Assembly: GCF_035946055.1 (NCBI RefSeq)
Contig: NZ_CP108364.1
Coordinates: 1,736,001-1,800,000 of the forward strand
Origin: Streptomyces sp. NBC_01341
GTDB taxonomy: Bacteria > Actinomycetota > Actinomycetes > Streptomycetales > Streptomycetaceae
DNA length: 64,000 nucleotides
Direction: 5' to 3'
Below the pieces are notes generated by a model that was given only the letters and a program-made list of their open reading frames with translations, made no database searches and had not been told where the DNA came from. This document shows positions 23,151-35,100 of the stretch, piece by piece (within the stretch, counting starts at the first letter, position 1; the number at the start of each line of letters is the position of its first letter). The translations under genes were made by a program, and so were the position numbers.

Positions 23151-26100
23151 CGTGTCCTCGCTTGCTGGGTGTACCGGAGTCGCTGCCGGGCGCGGGCAAC
23201 GGCGGCTCGACGGGGCGGGGGCCCTCCTGGGGCCCGGCCGGGTCGACGGGCCGCGCCTCCCGCCAGTCGGCGGCCGTCGGGCTGGTCAGGGTGGCCAGGG
23301 AGTCGGCCAGCGTGGGTACCGAGGTCCCCGCGTCGTCCGTCCCGGTAAGTTCCACCGGGAACGGGCTCCACCACACGCTGCGGCCCAGCCGCTGGGCGAT
23401 CAGGTCCGCGACGACGGACGCCGGCCCGCCGAGACCGTCGAGCACGAGAAGCACCGGGGTCGAAAGGTCCTTGCGCCGCAACTCGATGTCCGCTGCCAGC
23501 AGTTCGGCGAACTCGGCGGCAGGCACCCGGTACGACGCCCCGCCGAAGGTCACGTCGAGGTGGTCGCTGTCCTCGAGGTCCACGGACGCCCGCACCATGT
23601 GGGGGACGGGCTTGTCCTTCCCGAAGGCGTCCTGGCCGGCCCACGGTGCGTCGACGAGTCCGCCCGGCGCCCGGAACTTCCCCAGCTCGGGCAGGAAGGC
23701 CGAGCCGTCCTTCCAGTCGCGTCCGCCGCCCATGGCCGTGCCCATGGTCGTGGGCGGCACGGCCGCGTCGAAGGCACCGCGCGCCTCCAGGTCGTACGCG
23801 GCCGCCACGTCCGGGTCGGCCATGTCCCGGCCCGCCGCGAACCCCCGGGTGAGCAGGGCCGGCGCCTCGCCCCGCAGCGTGTCGTCCACCGCGACGGCGG
23901 GGTCGAGGTGCAGCACCTTCGTGGTGAGAGCGTCGGCGTCCGGACCGGCGGCGAGAAGCGTCTCCTCGGCCCTGACCCGTGCCCAGAACATCCGCGCCCG
24001 GTCCGCCCCGCCGGGTGTGGAGTGCTTCGGCGCGGGAGGTGCGGCCTCGTCCACCGCCGCCGTGTCCTGAAGCCACCGGGCTGCCGAGTGCAGTACCGGC
24101 AGGTCGACGAACCGGCTGACGGTCGGGGCGGACCCGGACTGCCACTCCTGCGCGGCGGCGGCCAGAACGCGGCGGGTGGCCTGCCGGTCGACCCCGGTCG
24201 CGGCCTCCGGGTGCGCGGCGATCACCCGGCGCAGCAGGTCGGGCGAGAACGGGCCGGTCGCGCCGAGGTCCGGATCGGCGTGCCACATGTTGTCGATCGC
24301 GCCCGCCCCGCGGATCAGGGTCGCGAAGTCGTCGGCGTCCTCGACGTCGGGCCCGAACACCAGCCGCAGGGCACGCACCAGGCGCAGCATCTCGGCGCGG
24401 CTCCGCGCCGACGGTTCGCCCTCGAAGCCGGCCGTCAGTGCGAGCCGGTCCAGCTCGGCCTCGTCGGGCTCCGGACGGCTGGTCTCCCACCACCAGCGCC
24501 GTCCGCGCGCGTCGGTGAACAGGACCCGCACGGGGTCGTCCTGGTACCTGAACGCCCCCTGGAGCGCGTAGGACAGGCGTACCTTGCGCCCCGTCACGTT
24601 CGCGAGGTGCTGCCCGAGGGAGATCGCGTCGTCGGCGAGGGGATCGGCGGCGAACGGCACGGGGAAGGAGTGGCCCGCCTGCGACAGGTCCTGCGTGGTG
24701 GCGTCCCGGGGGGCCGACGAGTAGCAGACGACCATGTCGATCCAGTGGTCGCGGGGCAGGCTCGACAGGCTCTTGCGCCGCCGCAGCCACTCCCCCGCCT
24801 CGCGCCGGCCGGCCGTCCTCGAACCGCCGTCGGCCAGGGGCATCATCAGGCTGCCCGGGAGCCCGTGGCCCGCCAGGTGGTACGCCTTGTCCTTCGGGCC
24901 GGGGTCCTCCAGCGGCAGTTTGGCGGAGTACGTGCCCGTGGCGGGGTTGTAGTGGACGAACAGCGTCATCCGGTCGAGACGGCTGAAGTCGTCCTCGCGC
25001 GACCCGGCGAGTTCGCCGGGTTCGTGCAGGCTGCGGCCGATCTGCTGTCCGGTCAGCGCGCTGACGATGGGCTGGGTCAGCACCTCGCGGTGCCAGTCCG
25101 GCGCGCCGCCGTCCGCGTCGGGTGCCAGGCCGGGCCGGACCGGGACCCAGGAGCCGTGCGGCAGCCCGTCCTGACGGACCACGGCGAGGGTGATGCTCGC
25201 GGCGGGGTCGGGGTGGCGCCGCGCGAGGCCGCTGTGCACCCAGACGGTCCGGCCGGTGCGTTCGGCGAGCTTCCTCGGCAGTTCCAGGTACCGGTCGCCG
25301 GCGTACGGGACGGCCAGCACGATCGGCGCCCCGGCCGGCAGGCTCTGCCCGGCCAGGTCGGCCGCGACCAGTTCGGCGAACGTGTCGGCGTCGAGGTCCC
25401 GTGTCGTCCCGTCGGGCAGCCGGGCCGTCACCCTGTCGTGGCGCCCGTCGGCCAGGACGGCGTACGGGGTCACGTCCCACGGCCACGGTGCGAAGTCCGG
25501 GCCCGGCGTGGGACTGAACCCGCCCGCCCGGTCGGGCGCGAGGTTGTCGACGAACATGGTGTCCAGTTCGGCGGTGTCGGTTCCGGTCCAGTTGAGGCCC
25601 GGTACCCGGCTTCCGGCCACGGAGACGTAATGGGTGCGGTCCGCCGCGAGCACGCCCTGCTCCTCCAGGGAGAACGCCGTGAGCGCGGCGAGGCCGGACG
25701 CCCGCCCGGCGGCGAGCGCCCGTCCGGTCATCGCGTAGAAGTCCCGGCGCGTCTCCGGGTCGACGGGCACGAACGGCTCCAGGTGGAGAACCCGCCGGGC
25801 GACCGCGTCCACGTCGAACGCTCCGGCACGCAGCTCCCGGTCCTGGCCGCGCAGCGCGTCCAGGGCCTCCACCGCCGCCGCGTGCCCCGGCACGGTGACG
25901 GCGATCGTGGCCTGCCGGCCCAGGTCCGTTCGGTCCACCTGCCCGGACGAGCCCACGGTGACACTCCGGCCGGGCACCCGGGTCCGGCCCCGCGAGGGGC
26001 CGGGCACCCGGGTCCGGCCCCGCGAGGCGATCGCGAAGTCCAGTACGGACAGGGGTCGCTGACTGCCCGGCAGGTTCTGCTGAAGGGTGCCGAGTGCCTG

Positions 26101-29100
26101 GTCCAGCAAGTGGACGAAGAGTTCGCGGGCGGCCCGCGCACGCTGGTCGCCCCTCTCCCGGGCGGCTCGCTCCCGGTCCTGTGCGGTCCCGGTCCCGCGC
26201 GCGTCGGCGCCGTAGCCCGCTATGCCGATCTTCGGCAGCGGCACCCGCGCACGCCGGTTGCGCAGACCGGCGTGCGCCACGCGGAAGGCCAGCTTTTCGA
26301 CGCTCTCCCGCGCCTCGTACGAGGGCTGCGTCCGCCCCTGGCCGAACTCCACGAGGCTCAGCCGGGGCAGCGCGGCGAGCGGCCCGGCCGACGAGGCTGC
26401 CACCGGTGCGACGAACACCGGCTGCCCGTCGCCGGTGTCCAGGGCCGTCATGTCCAGGCCGGTCATGTCGAAGTCGGCCGTGTCGAAGTCGGCCGTGTCC
26501 GGATCCGGGAGGCCGGGCCCGGTCATGTCGAAGTCGAAGTCGAAGCCGAAGTCGCCCGAGCCGGTGTCGTCCACGTCGAGGCCGTCCAGGTACGACAGGT
26601 CGAGGTCGGGCATGTCGAGGTCCGGCATGGCCGCCCCGGTGCCCGACTGCACGACAGGTGCGCCGTCGACGGTGGTGTCCACGGCGGGCACCGTCCAGCG
26701 CGGCCGCAGACCGAGGCCGGATCTGAGGGTGTCGGCCAGCTCGACGGCGGACTCCGGCACCGGCCCGTTGCCCGTGCCCGCGTCCAGCAGATGGCCGGCG
26801 ACCCGGCGCACCGAGCTGCGGAACCCGTCGCCGGCGTACCGGGAGTCGGCGAGCACCGGGTGCGGCTCGGCCGGGAGCACCAGCAGGACGGCGGCGGCCC
26901 AGGCACGGACCAGGTCACTCTCGTCCGCGCCCCCGGGGGCCGCGTCGGCGAACGCGGCGTACGCCTGCGACCACAGCCTCCGCGACGCGCGCGCGGCGAC
27001 CGTGTCCAGCACGCCGGTCCACGGACCGGTGCCGGACATCCGCACTCGGACCAGGTCCAGCGGGGTCAGTGCGCCCGCGGGCAGCCTGCCGTCGCCGCGC
27101 AGGACCATCTCGGTCCGCAGTCCGTGGGTGAGGGTGACACCGGCGGCGTCCAGGTCCGTCGTGCCGACGGTCTCCCCCGCGCCGGGCGTCGGAGGTGCCG
27201 GCGGCAGGTCGGCCTCGGTCACCTGCCCCGCGATCCACCGGCGGTGGGCGGCATCCCTCGGCACGACCGGAGCCGCGCCCTCCGCCTCGGGCCCACTCCC
27301 TCGGGCCTCGTCGAGTGCGCCGGGAGTGACGCCGAGGACCCGGAGCCGGGCCTCGGCGTCCTCCAGTCGCCGGCGCGCCTCGTCGGCACCGGCCCATGCG
27401 GCCGTCGTCCCGTCACCGGTGTCCCGCTCCTCCACGCCGGCTGCGGCGGTCGTGTCGCCGAGCGCGGCCAGCGCCCGCGAGTGGGCCTCCCACGCGGCGG
27501 CGAGGTCCGCGGTGGCGGAGTCCGTGCCCGTGGCGGGCGTGCCGGGTGCGGCAGGCATCTGTGGCAGCGGGCGGTCCGGGCGGGCGCGGGCAGGACGGTG
27601 CGGGAGCACGCGGGCGCCCGCACCGGCCTCACTTGCACCGGCGCCCGTGCCGGACGGCGCCCGGAGCTCGTTCAGCAGGGCCTGGGCGTGCTCGTCCGGG
27701 AAGAGCCCGTCGCGGGCGACGTTCTCCCGCAACTCCTGCTCGTCGAGCGGATAAATGTCCCAGTACCGCCCCCAGTTGTCGGTGTAGTCCAGGGACGGGT
27801 CGTGCCCGGGGACGTCGTCCAGGGCCAACTGGGCGCCGCGCATCACCTCGTGGACGGTGTGGTGACCCACGGTCAGCGAGATGGCCATCATCCCTGCCCG
27901 GATCAGACCGAGATCCAGGTCGAGGCCCCACTGCTCACGCATCCGGGCGGCGTGGAGCATGAAGCGGTACGTCGATCCGGCGGTGCCCGTGGCCACCAGA
28001 CCGCCCGAGTCCTCGGAACTCCCCTGGAAAGCGGCGCTCATGGCGATGTCGTACACCGATGTCGCCGGGATCCAGGTCAGGCCCGCGTCGTCGACAGCGA
28101 ACCTGCGCTCCGCCTCGCTCAGCGGCGGACGCGCGGCATCCGGACGCGCCCGGGTCACCACCGATGCCTGGAGTTCCCGCACCGCGGCCTCCTTCTCCGC
28201 GGCGGTCAGGTCGTCCGACGCCTGGATCTCCATGGCACGCCGCATGAACTCGGCGTAGGCCTCCCGCTGCCGTCGGCTCGGGCGCTCCGCGGCGATCTCC
28301 GGGTGCTGCTCCTCGGCGCCCCCGAGCATCTCCGGCACGAGATCGTTGGAGATGCCCTCGTACAGGAACGCCACGAGTTCCCGCAGGTTCCCGCTCCGCA
28401 CGACCCGCTGGAGCGCTTCGCGTGACGTGCCGACGACGCCCGCCTTGAACTTGCTGGTGTCGCCGAAGGTAGCCAGCGCACGCGGATGCCGCTGCCGGGT
28501 CGCCGCCCACGCGGCACTCGCCATCTTGCGGAACTCGGCGGTCACCGCCTCGTTCTCTGCCAGGTACTCGCCGAGCCGCCTGTCGAAGGCGACCGACTCC
28601 TCGGCGTAGCGGATGCGTGCCAGGACCCACGGCGGTGCGTCGCTGTTCCTGCGCTCCGGGCTGGGCTGCGGGGAACGCCCGGGCGGCCGGGACCTCGGGC
28701 GCCCGGGAGTGGTCCCGGAGCTCTTGGGCCGGTCCTCGGACGGCTCGGACGTCGGCCCGGGTTCGGACGTCACCGGTTCGGCGGTCGCCGGCCGGGTGGC
28801 GGCGGCCTCCACGGACGGGGAGTGCCCGCCGGCCGGCGTGCCGCTGCCCGACGGCGCCGACGGGACGAGCCGGTGATCGTCGATCTCGATCGTCACGACG
28901 CGTCCCCGGTCCGGGTCGGTGGCGCTCCGCACCCGCTTCGCGGACTTGGTGAGGCCGAAGTCCCGTACGCCGACGCGCGGCCCGGACGCACCGCTCTGGA
29001 AAGTGTTCAGGACCTGGGCGAGCCGTGCCCCGAGAGCCCCGGCGACGGCGTCGGCCCGCGCCCGGCCGCTCGCCTGCGAGCGGTTGCCGTGCCCGGTGAC

Positions 29101-32100
29101 GGTGATCGACGGCATCGGCAGGCCGTGGGCGCGGTTCCACAACCCCGCGCGTGCCAGCGTCATTGCCAGGCCGTCGATCGCGTCGTCCGCCTCGGCGGGA
29201 ACACCGTGCTCCTTCTCCGCGAAGCGGATGGTCTGCTGGTGGCCGCGCGGCGTGTGGCCGTGCAGCACCACCGTCGTGAGCGGGTTGGCCACGGCCGGAG
29301 AATCCCCGGACAGGAGGGCCGCGTTGATCTCGTGCGCCGATTCACCAGGCCGCTTGCTGTACGCCCGGAAGAACCACAGGTCCTTGTTCTCGATCACCGG
29401 TGCCGCGGCCCGGATCAGCTCCCTGGCCCTGGAGCGTGCCTCGTCCACCTCACGCAGCGCCAGGGCGTGTTCGGGGCGGTCCTCGTCGAAGTACCAGGGC
29501 AGTTGCTGTGCCTGGTGGACGTCGGCCAGGGACCTGGCCGCCTTCGCGAAGCCCTCCAGGCGGGCGGTCTCCGCCTCGTCCGCCCCGTCACGCCGCGCCG
29601 CGTCCAGGAGTTCTTCGGCCTCGGTGGCCAGCGCGGTGAGTTCGTCCTCGCCGTAGCGGTCGAGGTTCTCGTCGATGACGGCGTCGAGGACGTCGGCCGT
29701 AATCCCGCTCCGGGAGTGGGTCTCGTTCTCCAGCGTGATCTGGTGGGTGCCGTCCTCGCCGGCCAGCACGACCTGCGCGAAGTGGTACGGGGCGTGCGGG
29801 CCCACCGGGTCGCCGGGTTTGGCGTGGTTGTGCGTGAACAGCTGGGCGCCGCCGTCGTTCGTGGTGCTGATCGACTGGATGAGGTAGCCCTCTCCGACCC
29901 CCGCCCACGCGTACTCGTTGACCCCGATACGCCGCGCGGCGGCGGCCAGCCGGGGTCGCAGCGGGTTGTCCTGCGGCTCGTAGCTCAGGGCGCTGCCGTA
30001 CTGCTTGCCCGGGGTGGGGGCGCCCACCACACCGCCGGTGAAGCGGTTGTCCAGTGCCGTCCGGCCTGCCGCCCAGCGTGGGGTGACGTCGGTGGCGGCG
30101 CGCGTGCCGCGGGCGACGTCCACCAGGGCGCCGGCCAGGTGGTGCGTTCCGGTGACCTCGCGGCCGTGCATCCCGTTCACCGGTGCCGTGGTGACGGCGC
30201 CGCCGGGGCCGCGGAAGGCGATGTGGGACAGGGGTTCCGTCGCCGAACCGGCCACCATCCGGGCGAAGTCCCGTGTGAAGGCGTGCTCCGAACCGCCGGA
30301 CGGCGTCAGGAACTCCGGTTCCACCCGGAAGAGGGGCTCGCCGTAGGAACCGTCCTTCTTCGGCAGCAGCACCCCCACCGATTCGTCGGCCTTCAGGCGT
30401 ACCCCTGCTCCGGCCGCGGCCAGCCGTGCCGACGAGCGCTCGATCGCCGTGCGTGTGGCGAACGCCTGCGGGCTGCGCCCGGTCGCACCGTCGTCGGCCG
30501 CGAGCGTCGCCAGTGTCCGGTCCTCGGAGATGTGCAGCGGCGGCCGGTCGGCCATGAGCACGCGCGCGTGGTCCTGGCGCGGCAGGACCAGTGGGAGCGT
30601 GTCGGGGCCGCTGCCCTGCCCGGCCCTGACCTCGCCGACGGACCGCGGGAGCGGCGGGGTGAACAGGACACCGGTGCCGCGCCGGTCGATGACTCCGTAG
30701 TCGCGTGTCGTCAGCGGCCGGGGGCGACGCGCCTCGATCTGCCGTTCCAGGACCGCCTGATCGGCAAGCCGGTCGAACTCCGCGTCCCCGTCGCTGCTGG
30801 ACCCGTCGCTGCCGGCCCGGTCGTCCGTGTCGTCCGGGCCGGAAACGCTGTCGGCGTCGCTCCCGCTGCTGAGGTCGCGGGCTCCGGGCAGCCCGCCGTC
30901 GGCGGCCGGGTCGGTCGAGGCCCAGCCCGCGCCGCTGTCGCCGTCCGCCGGTTCCAGGATCAGGTGGCGGGTCCCGGTGGCGGGATGGGTGTCCAGGACG
31001 GCCGGCGCCTCGGGGCGCCAGACGCGGCGGCCCGTGGTCCCGGCGACGAGGGAGGCGACCGTCGCGGCGTACTCCTGGGGGAGCGCGAGGACGATGTCCG
31101 CGCCGCGGGGGCGCCTGGGGTCGTACGAGATGAGCATCGCCAGCTCGTACGCGCTGTCCACCCGGAAGGTCCGCCCCGGCATGGCGATCTCCACGGCGCG
31201 GCCGGCCGCCTTCGCGACGACCACGTACGGGTTGCGCCACGGAGCGGGCCTGGGGACGACCCGGCCCCGCCCCCGGACGGCGTACGACGCCGTCTCGGGG
31301 GCGGCCCGCCCCGGCCCGGTGTAGTCGCGCCCCACCGGGCTGCCTGTGCCGTCGCGCAGGAGGGTGGGCTCGTCGAGCGCGCCCCGTCCGGTCTCGATCT
31401 GCCGCTCGATGAAGTACAGGGCGAGGTCGTCGGTGGTGTCGAGGTCGTCGGACGAGGCGTCGAGCGCCAGGGAACCGAGCAGCTGGACGTCCGCGGCAGC
31501 CGGCCTGGCCCGGCTCCCCATGTGCAGGACCTGCCGGGTGACGCGGATCAGGCCGTCGCGCAGCGCCTGCTGCGTCGGCCGGGGTCCGGCTTCCGCCCGG
31601 ACGAGGTCGTACACCGCCTCGGAGGTCTCCCTGAGCCGGTCGCGCGGGACGCTGCCGCGCAGCGGGCCGAACAGCAGGTCCAGCCACTCCGGATCTGCCC
31701 AGCCCGGGGGTTCGGCCTCGTCGTCGGATTCCGTGTCGGACTCCGACTCGTCGGACGCCTCCGTCAGTGCGGGGAGCGCCTCGCCGGGAGGCAGCGGGGG
31801 CGGCACCGAGCCGTCGGGACCGGTCTGCGGGGAGGCCGCGGGGAGCGACACCGGGTCGACCCACACGGGTTCCCGGCGCTCCGGCGTCGCGTTCTTCCGC
31901 GCGTCGGCCCAGCTCGTCCCCTCGGGCGGGGTGTACGGCTCGATGTCCCCGGCCACCGCGGCCCACAACTGGAGGTGGCGCGGGCGCAGACCGCTCTGCG
32001 CGAGACCGTAGGGGGCCGTCTCGCGGAACGCGCCGAGCAGGCTGCCCGGTGCGTCGAGCCGGCGGGGGTTGCCGGCGTCGCGGGCCTCGTCCCGCAGGAA

Positions 32101-35100
32101 CAGCTGGTGCGCGAGTTCGTGCGCGAATTCCACCGGGTCGGCGTCGGCCCACCACGCGCGCTGGTTCATCCGCTGGTCACGGCCGACGAGATCGACCGTC
32201 AGGTGGGGTTTCCCGTCGGAAGGGACCCGCTCGACGGTGACGTGCAGCCGGTCGCCGTTGGGCAGTTCGTGGCCCGGCTCGTTGTAGAACTCCCGTACGC
32301 CCTGGAGCACCCGCGCCATGACGGCGTCCGTGTCGTGCCGGCCGTCGCCGTCGCCGTCGCCGAAGGCGATCCGGACCGTGAGGTCGGTGACGGTCTCGCC
32401 GCCGTGGGTGAAACGCCGCACGTCGAAGGCGGACCGCACGACGAACCGCGGCCGGTCGTCCAGGCGGGCGCGGGGCGCGGACGGCTCCCCGGCGGAAGGT
32501 GCCGATTCGACGGGCGGGGTGGCGGAGGACGGGTCGACGGGGGCGGCGGGGGACGCGTCCCCCGGGGCGGTGGAGCCGGTGGTCTCCCGCAGCGGGATGC
32601 GGAGGGCGGAGTCGCCGTCGCCCTCCGGGACCAGGTAGAGGGCCGACGAGTCGGCCACGATCCGGTGGGGCGCGGAGTCCTGGTCCAGGTCGGCCATCAC
32701 CGGCGCGAGGGTGTCCATGTTGGCCACGCGGCCGATCCAGCCGCTGTCGCCGCGCAGGATCGCGCCCGTCGCCCCGTGGACGAAGTCGTGCCCGAACCGC
32801 GTCCAGCCGGTCGGCGGGATCTCCTCACCGTCGGGAAGCCTGACGTGCCCGGTGTCGGCGACGTCGTAACGGAACGGCTCCGAGCGGGACTCGGCGGACC
32901 GTGTGTAGGTGAACCACTGGTCCGGCCGGCGGCCCGGGGCGGCCGGCTCGTCGTGCGGGGCCGTGAGGGCGGGGGCCTTGCCCTTGTCAGAGGTCCCGGC
33001 ATCGGTGTCCGCGGGATCTCCGGTCTCCGGCACGACGGCCCCGGGGACATCGGTGGCGGACACCACGGATTCCACGTCGACACCACCGTAGCGGGGCCGC
33101 ATGACGGTGATCGGGTGTCCGATCGGCCACTGCTCCGCCACCGGGTCGAGGCCGTCGTCTCGCGAGCCGCCCGGCAGGCCGCCCTGCTGCGATCCGACGC
33201 GCGGACCGCGCGTGGCGACCTGCCGCGGACCGCCGCGGTGGTCCTCGACGGTGATGTCCACGGTGCCGTCGGCGGTGTCACCGGTGGACGCTCCGCGCCC
33301 GGAGACCGGGACCGGCTCGACGGTGAACCGGTCGGCGCCGATGTGGGGTTGCGGGGTGCCTTCCTGGAGCGCCGCGAGCGCGTCGGCGAGTTCCTGCCGG
33401 AACGAGGCCGCGACCGCCTCGGCGCGCACCCTCGCGAGGTCCCTTCCGGTGAAGCGCCCGGCGCGTCGGCTGCTGACCCGGACGTCCGGCAGCGGCAGCC
33501 CGTTGGCGGCGTTCCACAGCGCCGCCCTGGCCACCACCTTGGCCAGGTGCCGGACGGAGTGCTTCGCGCCGTCGGGGGTCTGCTGGACACCCTTGCCGAA
33601 CGAGACGGACACCGGCAGTGCCTGCTGGCCGCGGAGCACGACGGCGGTCAGCGGATTGGCTTCGGCGGAGGGGCCGTCGCCCAGCAGTTCGGCGTTGGTG
33701 TCGTGCGCGGACTCACCCGGCCGCCGCGAGTACATCCGCATGTACCACTGGTGCTTGCCCGGGATGACCGCTTCCAGCTGACCGATACGGAGCGCGGCGG
33801 CGCGGGTGGCGCCTTCCAGCGTCCGCTCGGCGGCGGCCCGCTCCGGTGATCCCGCGGCCGCCGCCCGGGCATCCGTCTGCGCCTGCTTGGCCCTGACGAG
33901 CGCGAGGGTCAGGTCCAGGTGGCCGCGCAGTTCCACGAGGTGCTCAGCGCCGCCCTCCTCCTCCAGCCGCTCGACCTCCTGGCGCAGCCGTGACGCCATG
34001 TCCCGCAGCTCGCCCAGGTCGTGGTTGCGCAGGTTCGCCTGGACGGCACGGCGGTGCCGGTGGTTGCGCACGGAGGCCCTGGCGTGGTTCTCCAGGGAGA
34101 TCTGGTGGCTGCCGTCCTCGCTGGCCAGGACCACGGTGAGGAAGTGGTAGCCGAAGTGCGCTCCGCCGGATTCGGTCTGCGGCTTCGCGTAGTTGTGCTC
34201 CAGGCTGGGCTGACCGTGTTCGCCGGGCGCCGCGACGGACTGGACGACGTACCCCTCCCCGATGTCGGCCCACGCGTGCTCGTTGACCCCGATGCGGCTC
34301 GCGGCGTCCGACAGGGCGTCACGTCGCGGGTCGGTCTGCTGGGCGAGGCTGAGCGCGCTGCCGTACGAGCGGCCGGGCAGGGGACCGCCGTCGCCGCCGG
34401 TGGGCCGGTCGTCCTGCCGTACGAGCGACGCCGCCCACTCCGGGTCCGCCAGGTCCGGGTCGTCGTCCCCGTCCGCGACACCGCCCAGGGCCTCGGCGAG
34501 GTGGTGGGTACCGGTGACCTCCGCACCGTCGGAGGCGTTGACCGGGGCGGTCACCACCGGGCCGCCCGCGGGCGTGCGGAAGACCATGTGCGATGTGCGG
34601 GAGGCGCCGGCCAGCATGTCGGCGAAGTCCCTGCAGATCTCCTCCGTCGACCGCCCCGAGCCGGTGAGGAACACGGGCGTCACGAGGAACAGCTGTCTGC
34701 TGCCCCCGTCGGCGGTGGGCAGGATGACGCTCAGGTCCCGGTCGGCCCGCAGCCGCACCGCCGCTCCCGCGCGCGACAGTTTGGCCGACGCGCGGGCGAC
34801 GGCCTCGGCCGTCGCGAAGATCTGCTGCCCGTAGGCGCCGTTCTCGACCGCGAGCGTGCGGTCCGAGGAGATCCGCAGGGCGGGCCGCTCGGTGACGAGC
34901 GTCTCGTGGTGGTCCTGCACGGACATGGCGAGTTCGGGGGCGTCCTCCCTGCCCGCCAGCGCCCTCGGCGTCTGCCAGTTGCCCCGGAGCCCGCCGGGCC
35001 TGCGGAAGAGCACGCCCGTGCCCCGGGTGTCGATGACCCCGTAGTCCGTCGTCGTGAGCGGTTCGGCCCGGCGCGCGTCGGCGCCCGAGCCGTTCCCGTA

